A program made the position numbers and the translations under genes. Shown piece after piece: positions 24,206-33,831 of a stretch of DNA of 64,000 nucleotides. The notes beneath the pieces are model-generated. The model did no database searches. It was not told the DNA's origin and saw only the letters and a list, made by a program, of their open reading frames with translations. Origin of the DNA: Pilatotrama ljubarskyi (Eukaryota; Basidiomycota; Agaricomycetes; Polyporales; Polyporaceae); NCBI GenBank assembly GCA_022385805.1, contig MU277715.1, positions 182,765 to 246,764 of the forward strand, written 5' to 3'. How positions within the stretch are numbered: the first letter of the stretch is position 1; every line of letters starts with the position of its first letter.

Positions 24206-24674
24206 GAGGTCGATCGAAGGTTCCTCTGAGGGAAGAAGGTGCATTTGTGAGTCCTATTCCATTATATGGGGGAAAGCATGACGTGCTGACCTCCGATATT
24301 ATCATCAGTGCTCGAAAGCGATATGCTCGGATGTATACATGCGACTGACTGGGGCTCATGATAACGTCCTTTTGTACGAGTAGTCGCGCACTTCTGTAGC
24401 TCTGGGATTGCATCGTTATGAATTTGGTGTCTCGCAAGCTCAAGCGTGAACCCAGTCGCGGGGGCTTGCAACTTTAATGCTACACGGCAGGCATACGAGA
24501 ACATTGCACCAAAGAAAAGTCGGTCAAAAGGAATCCTCATGAATGGCACGTCACGCGAAACCGACAGGTACTCGCGTAAAAGGCGTTGGTTTGGTGAATA
24601 GTGATACAGACCGTTCCGCTAAGTATGACACGACCTTCGCCCGGTGCAATACTCGAGGATGCCTGCCGTGCAAG
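24206..24674. other. Intergenic between MYND copy 1 and the hAT element
   Basis: No gene seen. The last eight bases (24667-24674, CGTGCAAG) are the left target-site duplication of the adjacent element. Confidence 0.55.
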
Positions 24675-25424
24675 TAGGGCTGCACAAGAATACGAGTATG
24701 TTTTAATATATTTTATGAGTACCAATACAATACAGAATACGTACATGCCGTCTCGTACTCATAAAGGTCACATCCTGCTAGTGCTTACCATACGATAGGG
24801 TATCAATACCGTATAATACATACCGGCGTATGTATTCGTATTCTTAATACGGACATGTGACACAAGCGCCCATGCATGAGCGCTTAAATCGGAATGCCTC
24901 CCGGCGACTCATCCGAGGTATTCAGTACCTCAAAGGCACATATAGTACCCTTGCAGAACCAGATCCGATGTCCTCAAATGGTGAAGGTGCATGGCTGCAA
25001 TTTTCGCGTGGCAGGTACTTATGCATTTTATCTCTGATCTGGTAGAATAGGAGCATCCGGTGCATTCACCGTGCTCTCGCGGATTGCGCGAGACATTCTT
25101 GCCATTCCTGGTGTCAGCATAGGTAACGAGCGCGAGTGGTTATTCTCGTCATGTCATCATACTGTTTCGAATGCACGTTTGGCCCTGACGGCTGAGTTTG
25201 CCTCGCTCACAACGAAGGAGTGGCTGAAGAGAGGGCTCAGGGAGGGCTTAGAATACTTGGACTTATTTAGTTCATGAGTAAATACAACTACATAGGCATA
25301 GAATACTAATACTCTTCTCATACAATACAATATGAATACGTACCCAGGACCGGGGCGATGGTATTGATACGTACTGAATAAATACCGGGCACCGGCCGTA
25401 TTTAATTGTATTTGTGCATCCCTA
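24675..25424. mobile_element. Non-autonomous hAT-type DNA element, 750 bp, with 8-bp target duplication
   Basis: The left end is TAGGGCTGCACAAGAATAC. The right end, read inward on the minus strand, is TAGGGATGCACAAATAC. The flanking octamer CGTGCAAG occurs perfectly on both sides (24667-24674 and 25425-25432). Terminal inverted repeats with an 8-bp duplication are the signature of hAT transposons. The ends are AT-rich and full of AATAC-like steps, unlike the GC-rich surroundings. No transposase frame is present, so the element would need a helper elsewhere. The perfect duplication suggests a fairly recent insertion. Confidence 0.85.
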
Positions 25425-25652
25425 CGTGCAAGTATCGCAGGAAGATGTTGCTCGTGACTCGGATGAGTTGTGTGACCATGGTCAGCTGACTGTTACCCAA
25501 CGCGTTGTATGGGCGTCTACAACAGATCTCTCTCGGAGGCGCCACCACCACTGCATCCCGACCTCCGAGGTCGCTGGAGATTCTGTGTGAGTATACAAGA
25601 ACGACCTGTATGACATCGTGAAAAATAATAACAAAGCTTGCACACAGACAGG

Positions 25653-26080
25653 ATGGACAACCCTGGACCAAAGTCAGGCCCTGTGCCACTAAAGGACTGG
25701 GAGCGCGCGGACAAGCTTAAGGTCAATCTCGAAGTTATCAGCTACGGATGGCGAGAATGAAGAAACATTCACGAGCACTCGCGGCACTGCTCACTTTCTA
25801 TGTCATTATTTGGAAGCCAAGCGCGCAGTCGTCCGCATGTACCTCCCGATGGATCGCGACATGCAGCGCCTACACCACGCAACCCGGAATCTCATCCGCT
25901 GCGTCAAGCATTCGCGCAACTGGCGCTGCGAATACTGCGGTGCGTACATAGTCGAATCATTCAGATCTGCGCAGCGCCCGAGGACCTTGGTTCGACTTGA
26001 CAGGCCGCCCCTCGCGCGAGACTCAGGTGCAGACAGCTACCTGGGTGCGCATCGATCCGCCGTAGAGTCCACACCTACTC
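25653..26080 (+). pseudogene. MYND protein relative, copy 2, truncated before the MYND finger
   Basis: The first part parallels copy 1: MDNPGPKSGPVPLKDWERAD then KLKVNLEVISYGW; after a gap, KRAVVRMYLPMDRDMQRLHH, VKHSRNWRCEYCG and, after an intron-like gap, RPSRETQVQTATWVRIDPP followed by a stop. Where copy 1 has a GTGAGT donor after the tyrosine-glycine-tryptophan, this copy has GCGAGA, so splicing there is probably lost. No HFVCDMD block or MYND finger follows before the duplicated block at 26150. The copy is decayed or a 5' fragment. Confidence 0.7.
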
Positions 26081-26149
26081 CGATGTATTGTATACGGCTC
26101 GTAGGTGGTCGATGTGTGGACTGAATCTGATAGGCGGCAGTTTCAGACA

Positions 26150-27101
26150 ATGCGGACTATACCGAGCCGAGCCTGAGCGCTTCTTCCCTGAGCAACTCGT
26201 TCATCTCCCTCGCATGTTCTTCTTCGACCGCTCCTTCCATCCCCTAGAAGTGATCACCGGCAGCTGTATCCAATCGCTGCATAAAGAGGCTCAAACGAGG
26301 GCGAAGCGGGATGGCGGCGTTGACGGAACGCTCAGCACGGCGAATGACAGGTATGGAGCTCTTCCCGTCGCCTGTCTCGCCCGTTCGCTCGATTCAATTG
26401 CCAATTGCGGTTTCTGTAGAACCATTATGGGTCCATGTGTCTGCTAGTAGCAGCGAGAGGTCGGCCGCAGAGATCATCAAAATGGGCCGGAGGACAGAAG
26501 AGGCTAGTGCGAAGACGGTGGCGACTAGGCCCGCAGCGACCCACGTCCTTCTTCGTCATCAACTCCGCGGTGCACACTTTATCGGTGCGCAGCTGCTCCC
26601 TGACTTTCCGTGCGCGGCGACGAGTTTGACGACTGGTAGCGTGCAGGGTCGGACCCACTATGGCCTTCGCGGTCGGGGACCTCAACGCCTCCACGCTGCG
26701 GCTTCCCCGCCGACCGGATATCCCAGTTTGGACGCCTTCCAACCACGATACACATGGACCGCCATCTTGTCTCGGAGCCCCTTTCGAACAGCCGTTGCCC
26801 TGATCGATAACTGGCGATGTGCGTCGTGCCGGAGTCCCGAACTCGCGGCCCCTGCCCATACCATTGACCTACGACTCATGCACCATGGCGTCTGTGTACA
26901 TCATATTTCAGCGCCCCGCTCATCGTGGGTGCCCGTGTCCACATGAGTGCCGGCCTCTTAGTCTCCTGAGTCTTGTCTCATCCACGATCGCTCATCGTGA
27001 CGTCAAGCGCACGTGTCGCCGGCTCCTCGGGAGTAGAACAGAGCCTCCAAGCCTCCCCGGAAGGACCACTTCGTATCTCTTACCATCAGGACACCTAGGA
27101 G
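26150..27101 (+). repeat. Duplicated block, copy A (upstream of the GH5 gene)
   Basis: This roughly 950-bp stretch, with the first 320 bp of the GH5 gene, recurs inverted at 49040-50280. Shared landmarks include GAATGACAGGTATGGAGC (near 26344 here, minus strand near 50165 there), GCAGAGATCATCA versus GCGGAGATCATCA, and TTGTCTCGGAGCCCCTTTCG (near 26769 and 49765). Conceptual reading in both copies conserves (R/E)(S/L)AAEII, but frames are broken. I cannot name the source. It may be a decayed gene or the regulatory region of the GH5 gene. Confidence 0.75.
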
Positions 27102-29043
27102 ATGCGAAAATTCATCAACAAAGTTAAGCAGCATCTGGAGGACCCATCCCTGACTCAAACCCATGACGCCGGTCCCGCGGGCGCACAGGCATCCGGAACC
27201 CTAGGGGATAGCGGACCCTTCCCGAACCAGGGGCATTGGTACCGCTATCGCAAACAGCGCGGAGTGAACTTAGGTGAGCTTCGGAACGATTGTTGTGTTT
27301 AGGCTTCTTGCGCTGATGCGCTAACTACAGGATCTTGGTTTGTGCTCGAGAGATGGATCTGTGAATCCCCATTCCACAATGCCGCAGCCCCGGCGCAGAG
27401 CGATCTTGACGTTGCCAACGGATCGAACGCCAAGGAGACACTGGAACGTCACTGGGACACCTGGATCGTCGAGGACGACTGGGCATGGCTCGCGGAGAGA
27501 GGGATCAACACCGTCCGCATTCCGGTAAGGCTATCTCTACTTTGCTCCCTCGTTACCGAGTCAAGGTCAACTTGGCTACTGTATATCTCACTTGCAATCA
27601 TCCCGCGACCTATGGACTCTGTGCTGATACCATTGCGGCCTGCAGATCGGATACTACCATATCTGCGGAGCAGATCCATCAGTCCTCAAAGGTACCGATT
27701 TCGCCGATCTTCATGAGGTCTTCGCCGGCGCATGGAACAGAGTCACTAGCGCACTCGCTACCGCACATCGATACGGGATCGGCGTCTTATTCGGTGCGTG
27801 ATGCCCCGTCCCCACACCCTCGTACTCGATCGGTATCTAACGCCAATACCCAATCCTTCGCAGATCTCCATGCCGCGCCGGGTAAGCAGAACGCGGACGC
27901 ACACTCCGGAACGTCCTCGGAGCCGTCGTTCTTCAAGGAGCCTCGGAACATGGCGCACACGATCCACGTCCTCTCCGCGCTCGTCGCGCATCTGACCCGC
28001 TTCGCCCGGTCACACGACCCGCCTCTCCCCAACCTCGTTGGGATCGAGCTGCTAAACGAGCCGCAGCCCGGCGCCGCGGACGAAGCCCTGAAGAGGTGGT
28101 ACCGAGATGCGTTTCGGGCCATCCGCGCGATCGACCCGGATCTGCCGCTCTACATCAGCGACTCGTGGCGGACGGACGACTACGCGGGCTTCGTCAAGGC
28201 GGCCGACACGCCCTTCGTGGTGCTCGACCACCACCTGTATCGTTGCTTCACGTCTGGGGATATTGCGACGCCCGCTGCGGAGCACGCGCGCCGGCTGCGG
28301 GACACCAATGACAGTACGGCGCAGATGTTCGCGCGCGCGGCAGGCGAGCTCGAGGGCGCCGGCGGCGCACTGGTCGTCGGGGAGTGGTCTGCTGCGCTCA
28401 ACCCGGGCTCGCTACATGGCGCGAGCGACGAATGTCAGGCGAAGAGGGACTACGTCGACGCGCAGCTGCAGCTTTTCGATCGGCACTGCGCGGGCTGGTT
28501 CTTCTGGACGTACGAGAAGGAATCGCGGGGAGACACCGGGTGGTCTTTCCGAGACGCCGTGGACGCGGGTGTGTTCCCTCTCGAGTTCCGGCGTTACGTT
28601 GGCACACCTCGGGCAGATGGGGCGAGCGACGCCCGCCGAGACCAGGCACGGGACAAGGCGCTGGGTGCGCACTCTACTCTTTCACACAACTGTATGCATT
28701 TGGCTGAGATAGAATGCAGGCGAGCACTCCGGGTACTGGCAGCAATACTCCGGCCATTACGAGCACTGGCGGTTCGCAGACGGCTTCACCGAGGGCTGGG
28801 ATGACGCGTACACGTTTGCGTCTCTTGGGCAGGGCGCATATATGGAGGAAATCGGCTTTGTCGGTCCTTGGAAGAAGCGGCGCGTCCAACAGCATGTCGC
28901 GGAGAAGGGCGACAGCAACGTATGGGAATACGGTAGGCCGTCGCTCCTCTGTAATAGAATGTACTGAGCTGAACCCTATCGCAGAGCACGGCTTTTCGCA
29001 GGGCCTCCGAGCCGGGGCAGCTGATATAGCTGCAGCATCGTGA
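27102..29043 (+). CDS. GH5 family glucanase, exo-beta-1,3-glucanase-like
   Basis: Six exons (27102-27273, 27331-27524, 27646-27793, 27864-28664, 28720-28932, 28985-29043) sum to 1587 nt (528 aa) in phase. Family landmarks are RGVNLGSWFVLERWI near residue 55, WLAERGINTVRIPIGYYHI, GIGVLFDLHAAPGKQN, the acid/base glutamate in GIELLNEPQPG (about residue 235), DHHLYRCF, and the nucleophile glutamate in VVGEWSAALNPG (about residue 342), then WFFWTYEKE and TGWSFRDA. The order matches fungal GH5 exo-1,3-glucanases, which remodel or degrade beta-glucan. The N-terminus (MRKFINKVKQHLEDP) is charged and lacks a signal peptide, so the enzyme may be intracellular or leave unconventionally. The upstream region is duplicated elsewhere in the window. 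Confidence 0.92.
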
Positions 29044-29403
29044 GCCTGATGTTGCATTGAAGACGTTCGCCCAGTCTTTTGTACTGTTGCAAGCACGGAC
29101 CTGTAGTTGTATAGAGGTCTCAAATATACTGCACCAGCGCATGAGTGGCCTGTCAGCACAAGATACCATTTTCTTGGCCACCAGCAGCTTGTGCAGAAGG
29201 TTCACCAGTGTTCGGTGTTATCCAGTACAAATGTGCATGCTGCTGAGATACCCGACGTAGAATACACGTACATACACAGCCCACAGAGATCCTACGATGT
29301 GCCACGCGTACGTCTCCGAAGTGACCACGAGCACATGCCCAGAGGTAAAATCAGAGAGAACAAGAGAAAGAAGGGATACTACAAATACACGTATGCTACT
29401 GTA
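29044..29403. other. Short gap between convergent GH5 and F-box genes
   Basis: A 360-bp 3'-3' gap with no coding signal. It should contain both 3' ends. Confidence 0.5.
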
Positions 29404-31043
29404 TCAATGGTCCAGGTCCACGTCTTTTACAATATCGACTTCTACGAAGTTCTCTAGTGTAGAGACCAGGGAAGCGTCATGTATGAAGGGTGCGTTCAGC
29501 ACGAGCCGGTCGAGCGGCAGGTGGAGTGCCGCGCGCTCCCTCACGACGCCGTAAAGCAAGAAGTAGTCGACGTCGTCGACGAGCGTGAGCTTCTTGAGCC
29601 GCGGCCAGCTCAGCAGCCCGTCCTCCGCGTGCTCCTTGCGGAAGAGCTCGAGGAACTTGGCCGTCGCGGAGTTGATCACCGTGAGGTGCGAGATCGTCGG
29701 GAGCGCGAGCATGAACCCGCGCGTGGGCGTGCACATGCTCGCGTTGAGGAGCGAGAGCGCGCGGAGGGCGGGGTAGCGCCCGCCGTCGCGCCCGTCGGGC
29801 AGCGAGTCGACGAACTCGCGGAACTCGGTCTCGTCGAGGTTCGCGAGCGTGAGCTCCTCGAGCGCGGGCGTCGCGAGCAGCGACGACATCCGGCACACGT
29901 TGTCGCCCGAGAGCTCGAGGTAGCGTAGCGTCGGGATCGCCAGCGGCGGGTACGTGCGCCCCGAGTGCAGGTGGATGTACGTGCCGCGGAGGATGAGCGC
30001 GCGCAGGCGCGGCGACGCGGCGAGCATGTCCCGGAACTGGTCGTACTGCAGCCGCGTGCGGAGCCAGAGCCAGCGCAGGTCGAGGGTCGTAAGGTTCACG
30101 AGTGGAGGAGATCCCCACGGCGTCGCGAGCGAGTCGAAGCGCACGGAGGAGAGCGCCTCAGCGCCGCCCTGGAGGATGTCGTGCAGGACGACTTCTTGAT
30201 TCCCTGACGAGCCGCTCAGGGAGAGCTGGAGGTGCCGCAGCTGCGGTGCCGACGCGTCGGCGAGCCGTCGGCCAATGGTGTAGACTACTGCTGGATCGGA
30301 GGTCATGAGCGCAAAGCGTCGCCATCGGTGAACGTGGGGCATCAGCATGGACATTATGCTGTCCACCATGGGAGCGGTGAGCAAGCTTGTCGATCGACAG
30401 TCGATCGTGATGTTTACGGGGTGTCCGCACGAGCGCTGTAAGCAAAGCGGAACCCAACCGTATGGACGAGGGTGCTTGATCACGATGTTTGTCCAGAGAT
30501 CGGGTGTGCCTATGGCTATCTCGCGCCATTGTCGTGATACCGAGGCGACGACGAGCGGGAATGGCCTCGGTATTGAAGACTCGGTGACAGGACCGTCGTG
30601 GGGCATGCGACCGCCTGCTTTGAAGATGAGCACAAGAACCTCCGGCGGCAGACGAAAGGCGGGGACTAGGTATGTTGAGAGGGCTTCTATCTTTGCTCGA
30701 ATGCATGAGAGCGAGTGTTCGTTCATATGGACCTCATTCATGAGCGCGCTGACCGAGGGACTGAAGTGCGGGCTGTCCGCGTCCGAGGACGGTTCATGGA
30801 CGACGCGCCAGCTATCGGGGGTGCTATGGAAGATGTCGGAGCCATGAGTGCGTTGAATACGCTTGATCTCGCGCTGGGCGAGGAGAGGACTGTTACATAC
30901 TACTTTGCAGAGAAGTCCAACTCACTTGCCTGGTACGTGGGGTCGGCCGTGATACGCTTGATGAGGAGCAGGCGATGGACCTGGTGTTCAGCGGCCTGTC
31001 GGTTTAGCTCTGCGATGATATCGCGAATAGTGTAGCGCCCCAT
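29404..31043 (-). CDS. F-box protein with leucine-rich repeat-like C-terminus
   Basis: Two exons, 31043-30930 and 30873-29404, total 1584 nt (527 aa). Exon 1 codes MGRYTIRDIIAELNRQAAEH and a heptad-like stretch. The F-box lies in RLPPEVLVLIFKAGG ... LVVASVSRQWREIAIGTPDL followed by W. Leucine-rich segments follow (PQLRHLQLSLSG, LVNLTTLDLRWLWL, TLRYLELSGDNV, ALEELTLANLDETEF, LKKLTLVDD). The protein should recruit substrates to an SCF ubiquitin ligase; this type is strongly expanded in mushrooms. The intron starts CAG|GCAAGT, a GC donor, because the only nearby GT donor breaks phase. A later internal Met at 30741 would remove exon 1, but the frame is continuous and homologous-looking upstream. 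Confidence 0.87.
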
Positions 31044-31060
31044 GGGCGTAGCACCCTCGG

Positions 31061-31285
31061 ATTGACTGGGTTATCTGCGCTATTGGTGCGGTCAGAGCTT
31101 GCCACCTTACGCGTCCATCGGAACACGACTCACGTTTAGAAGCTGGACAACGGGAGGATGGTGTTCCTAGACTGTGTGGAGGAGTCGACGAGACTGACAA
31201 TCTGGATTGGCCGACGTGCGCTGCTGGTGCGGTCAATCCTGCCACTTTCTGTATCAATCGGCACACGACCCACCTTCAGAGTGCA
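31061..31285. repeat. Imperfect direct repeat of about 85 bp in the F-box gene promoter
   Basis: 31061-31145 and 31195-31285 share the order TGCGCT-n-TTGGTGCGGTCA / TGCTGGTGCGGTCA, TGCCAC(C/T)TT, (C/A)ATCGG(A/C)ACACGAC and a CA(C/G)(C/G)TT(T/C)AGA-like end. The units are about 135 bp apart and directly upstream of the F-box ATG at 31043. The function is unknown; it may be a duplicated promoter element. Confidence 0.55.
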
Positions 31286-33537
31286 GAGGAGGCAGGAGAT
31301 GGAGATCCCAGACCACGCAGGAGCCGTCGCGGAGTGTCCGTCGGGGCGACTGAGAGTGGGAGGAGCAGCAGAGAGACTGCGCTGCGAAGGGGGATGGGAG
31401 CGAGTGCAGCCATGGCCGAGTCTGGACCAGACGAGCTCGTCGGTCTAGACAGCACAAGCTCAGCAGGGCCGTAGCACATTCCAGCCGCTCGGGCACACCG
31501 CGGAGATAGCCAGCGTCCAGCGCTCGTCCGCCTCGACCGCAACCACCACCGTCCTCTCCATGCTCAACGCCGTCTTGCGCGTCGTCCTCGCTGTGCGGTG
31601 GTCCTGGCCCTTGATCTCGTAGTCTTGACTCCTGTTGGCCCTCGGTCGGACGATCGGTAACCTTTTTGGCTGCATTGCTTGGCTCTGACCTATGTCGTCC
31701 GAAGGCCGTGATGGTCGAAGGAGATGGTGAGAGGCTCGCTGCATCGAGAGTTCAAGAGAGCATCGTAAAGGATGCGGGAGACCGGCAACGACGTAGTGAG
31801 CATCCTCCGTCGAGCTACGTTCTACGCTCCTGTCGTACCACCCCGCCTTTGTATATGCACATTCTGCGTCGGTAATGCAGCATAATTTCGGCATATTACC
31901 CGCATCTCAAGCATATAGTCATGACGCAGCCATGTGCGAAGCGTCAACAGCGTCCGATGCGCAAAATGTGAGTCCTTGGCGCATACACTCCTAGTGCTCA
32001 GCCCGCCATGGGCTCCTGAAGCTCGCAGCATGCGCATATAGTCGTGTCCGGTGCGTGCTATGTAGCTGTTCACGCGACAATGGGTGCTCATGTGATACTC
32101 GATTCGAGGGCAGCGCATGACTTGAGATACCTCCCTCCGGGATCTGGTCGTGGACGAACGCAAATCTCCAAAAAGCGATGATCGTCTCATCATGTGCGAC
32201 ACGCCGTGTCTCCCGAATGTATGCTGAAAGGCTGCCTTGCTGCCACCGAACTCTCTGAGCCGAGCTCGACTGGTCTTCAGCATCGAGTCATGCCCCCTCG
32301 CGGCTGAGCTGGCTCTCCAGGACCCTGTCAGGAGCAGCAGAGTTCACGTTCGAGAAGCACATTGCTCCCAGGCATCGGATTAGGAGTATAAGGCGTAAGC
32401 CTTCTCATCTGTCAGGGTCTTCGTAGTGGACTATACCTGAAGAGTGCTGAACTGATTCCTAGGGTCACGCCACTCCCACGTTTTGTGGCCAATGCCTTCA
32501 TATGTGCTAATGCTCTGGAGAGTGGCCCAAACTACATCAGGAGGGTAATAGGACCGTAAAGTGTGCAACGGTTCAGACACACCTGAGCACTTACCGCTCG
32601 CTGAATTCCCACCGCGCCGGGCCGCCTCACGAGCGCAACAAGGTACCGCAGCGACATGACTTCCTATTGCATACGAGCAGCAACGTCTTCACTCAAAACC
32701 TGCACGCGACATTCTCAACTGTTGGTAAGCGGAGGTTCGGAGCTCCTGCTCTACGGACACGCACCTAGCTCAGAGTTGAACGGCGAACCCAACGGTCGCC
32801 GCCGTTGTGGGATGTATTGTCCCATCGGTGTCTTGATGGCAGAGGTGAGGTAGTGGTCCCCGGCGAGGCTGGTTGAAGGCGAGACTCGAACCACGAGCGA
32901 CGGTAGCCACGACTCATGGCGAGGTATTTTCAGACAAGCACGTTTGAGGCTCGGATATGCTCATACTTCTCTCGATAGTGGCAAACGGGAATGATAGAGG
33001 CCGCGCGGTGAGGCGTCTCTCCGCGCCCTGTGCCCACCAGCCACCAAGCAGCGAGGCACGCATCGGACAAGGCATACACGGCGGATAGCGACTTATCGCA
33101 ATTGACGCCATAGGAACATGTTTCGCTGCGCTCTGAGTGGTACGCACGTTCATTGACATCGTTACGTGGTAAGCAGTTGTCTTTGTTCGCTGTTTATGAC
33201 GTGCCTCTGACGGCCCTGCATTCGTGCGGTCAATGTTCATCGACAAGCTATACGCTTCAGGCTATGGAATGAGACGAACAGACTACGATGTCCGACTGTG
33301 GCAAAATGAATCTGCCCCACCGGCCGCTCCTCTCTTCATCGAAGGCCGGGCCTATTGATTCGGTTACCAAGCTCAGGGGCTTCTGAGGCACGCATCTTTC
33401 AATACTCTGAGATTGTGGCTGATCGTCCTCGCTATACTTGGTGACACTCGAGCGTGCACCCATCCAATCTCTGACGCATGGCTGCAGCTGGTATGCGCTG
33501 CAGTGCTTTTCAGGTGCGTCTTGTCAAGCTCTCCCTG
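31286..33537. other. Gene-poor region, nothing recognised
   Basis: About 2.2 kb with only short, scattered frames on both strands and no domain signal, spliceable gene or array. A GTGGTTCGAGTCTC stretch on the minus strand near 32885 resembles a tRNA B box but does not fold as a T-arm. Confidence 0.5.
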
Positions 33538-33831
33538 CGACGTACTGTACTTCCCAGACGTTAGGCGAAGCGATGTAACCCTAGATTAGGGCGTGGGAAG
33601 GGGGAGACTAGGCGATGAGTGCCCGGGGACATGGGGACACAGGCGATACGATTGGCTCAGGACACCATAGGCGCCCATAGGCGCCCGTTACCCGACAGAA
33701 TTACCAAATCCGGTAGGGGAGGCCTAGGCGATGGGTGGCCGGGGACATGGGGACAAGCGCCCATATAGGCGATGCGACGGAGGCCAGGGGACAGGGGACA
33801 TCGCCTAACGTCTGGGAAGTACAGTACATCG
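33538..33831. mobile_element. 294-bp MITE-like element with about 31-bp terminal inverted repeats
   Basis: The left arm (33538-33568) contains TACTGTACTTCCCAGACGTT followed by AGGCGA. The right arm (33801-33831) is its reverse complement with one mismatch over about 31 bases. A TA dinucleotide lies at the same place in each arm, as in Tc1/mariner-like target sites, but because the arms match slightly further out, the exact ends and duplication are uncertain. The interior is GC-rich, has no ORF of note and carries two direct copies of CCGGGGACATGGGGACA (about 33624 and 33740). Confidence 0.72.

Noticed and set aside
32870..32900. tRNA-like B box (GTGGTTCGAGTCTC, minus strand)
   Set aside because: The flanks cannot form a 5-bp T-stem, and no acceptor stem or anticodon arm is visible.
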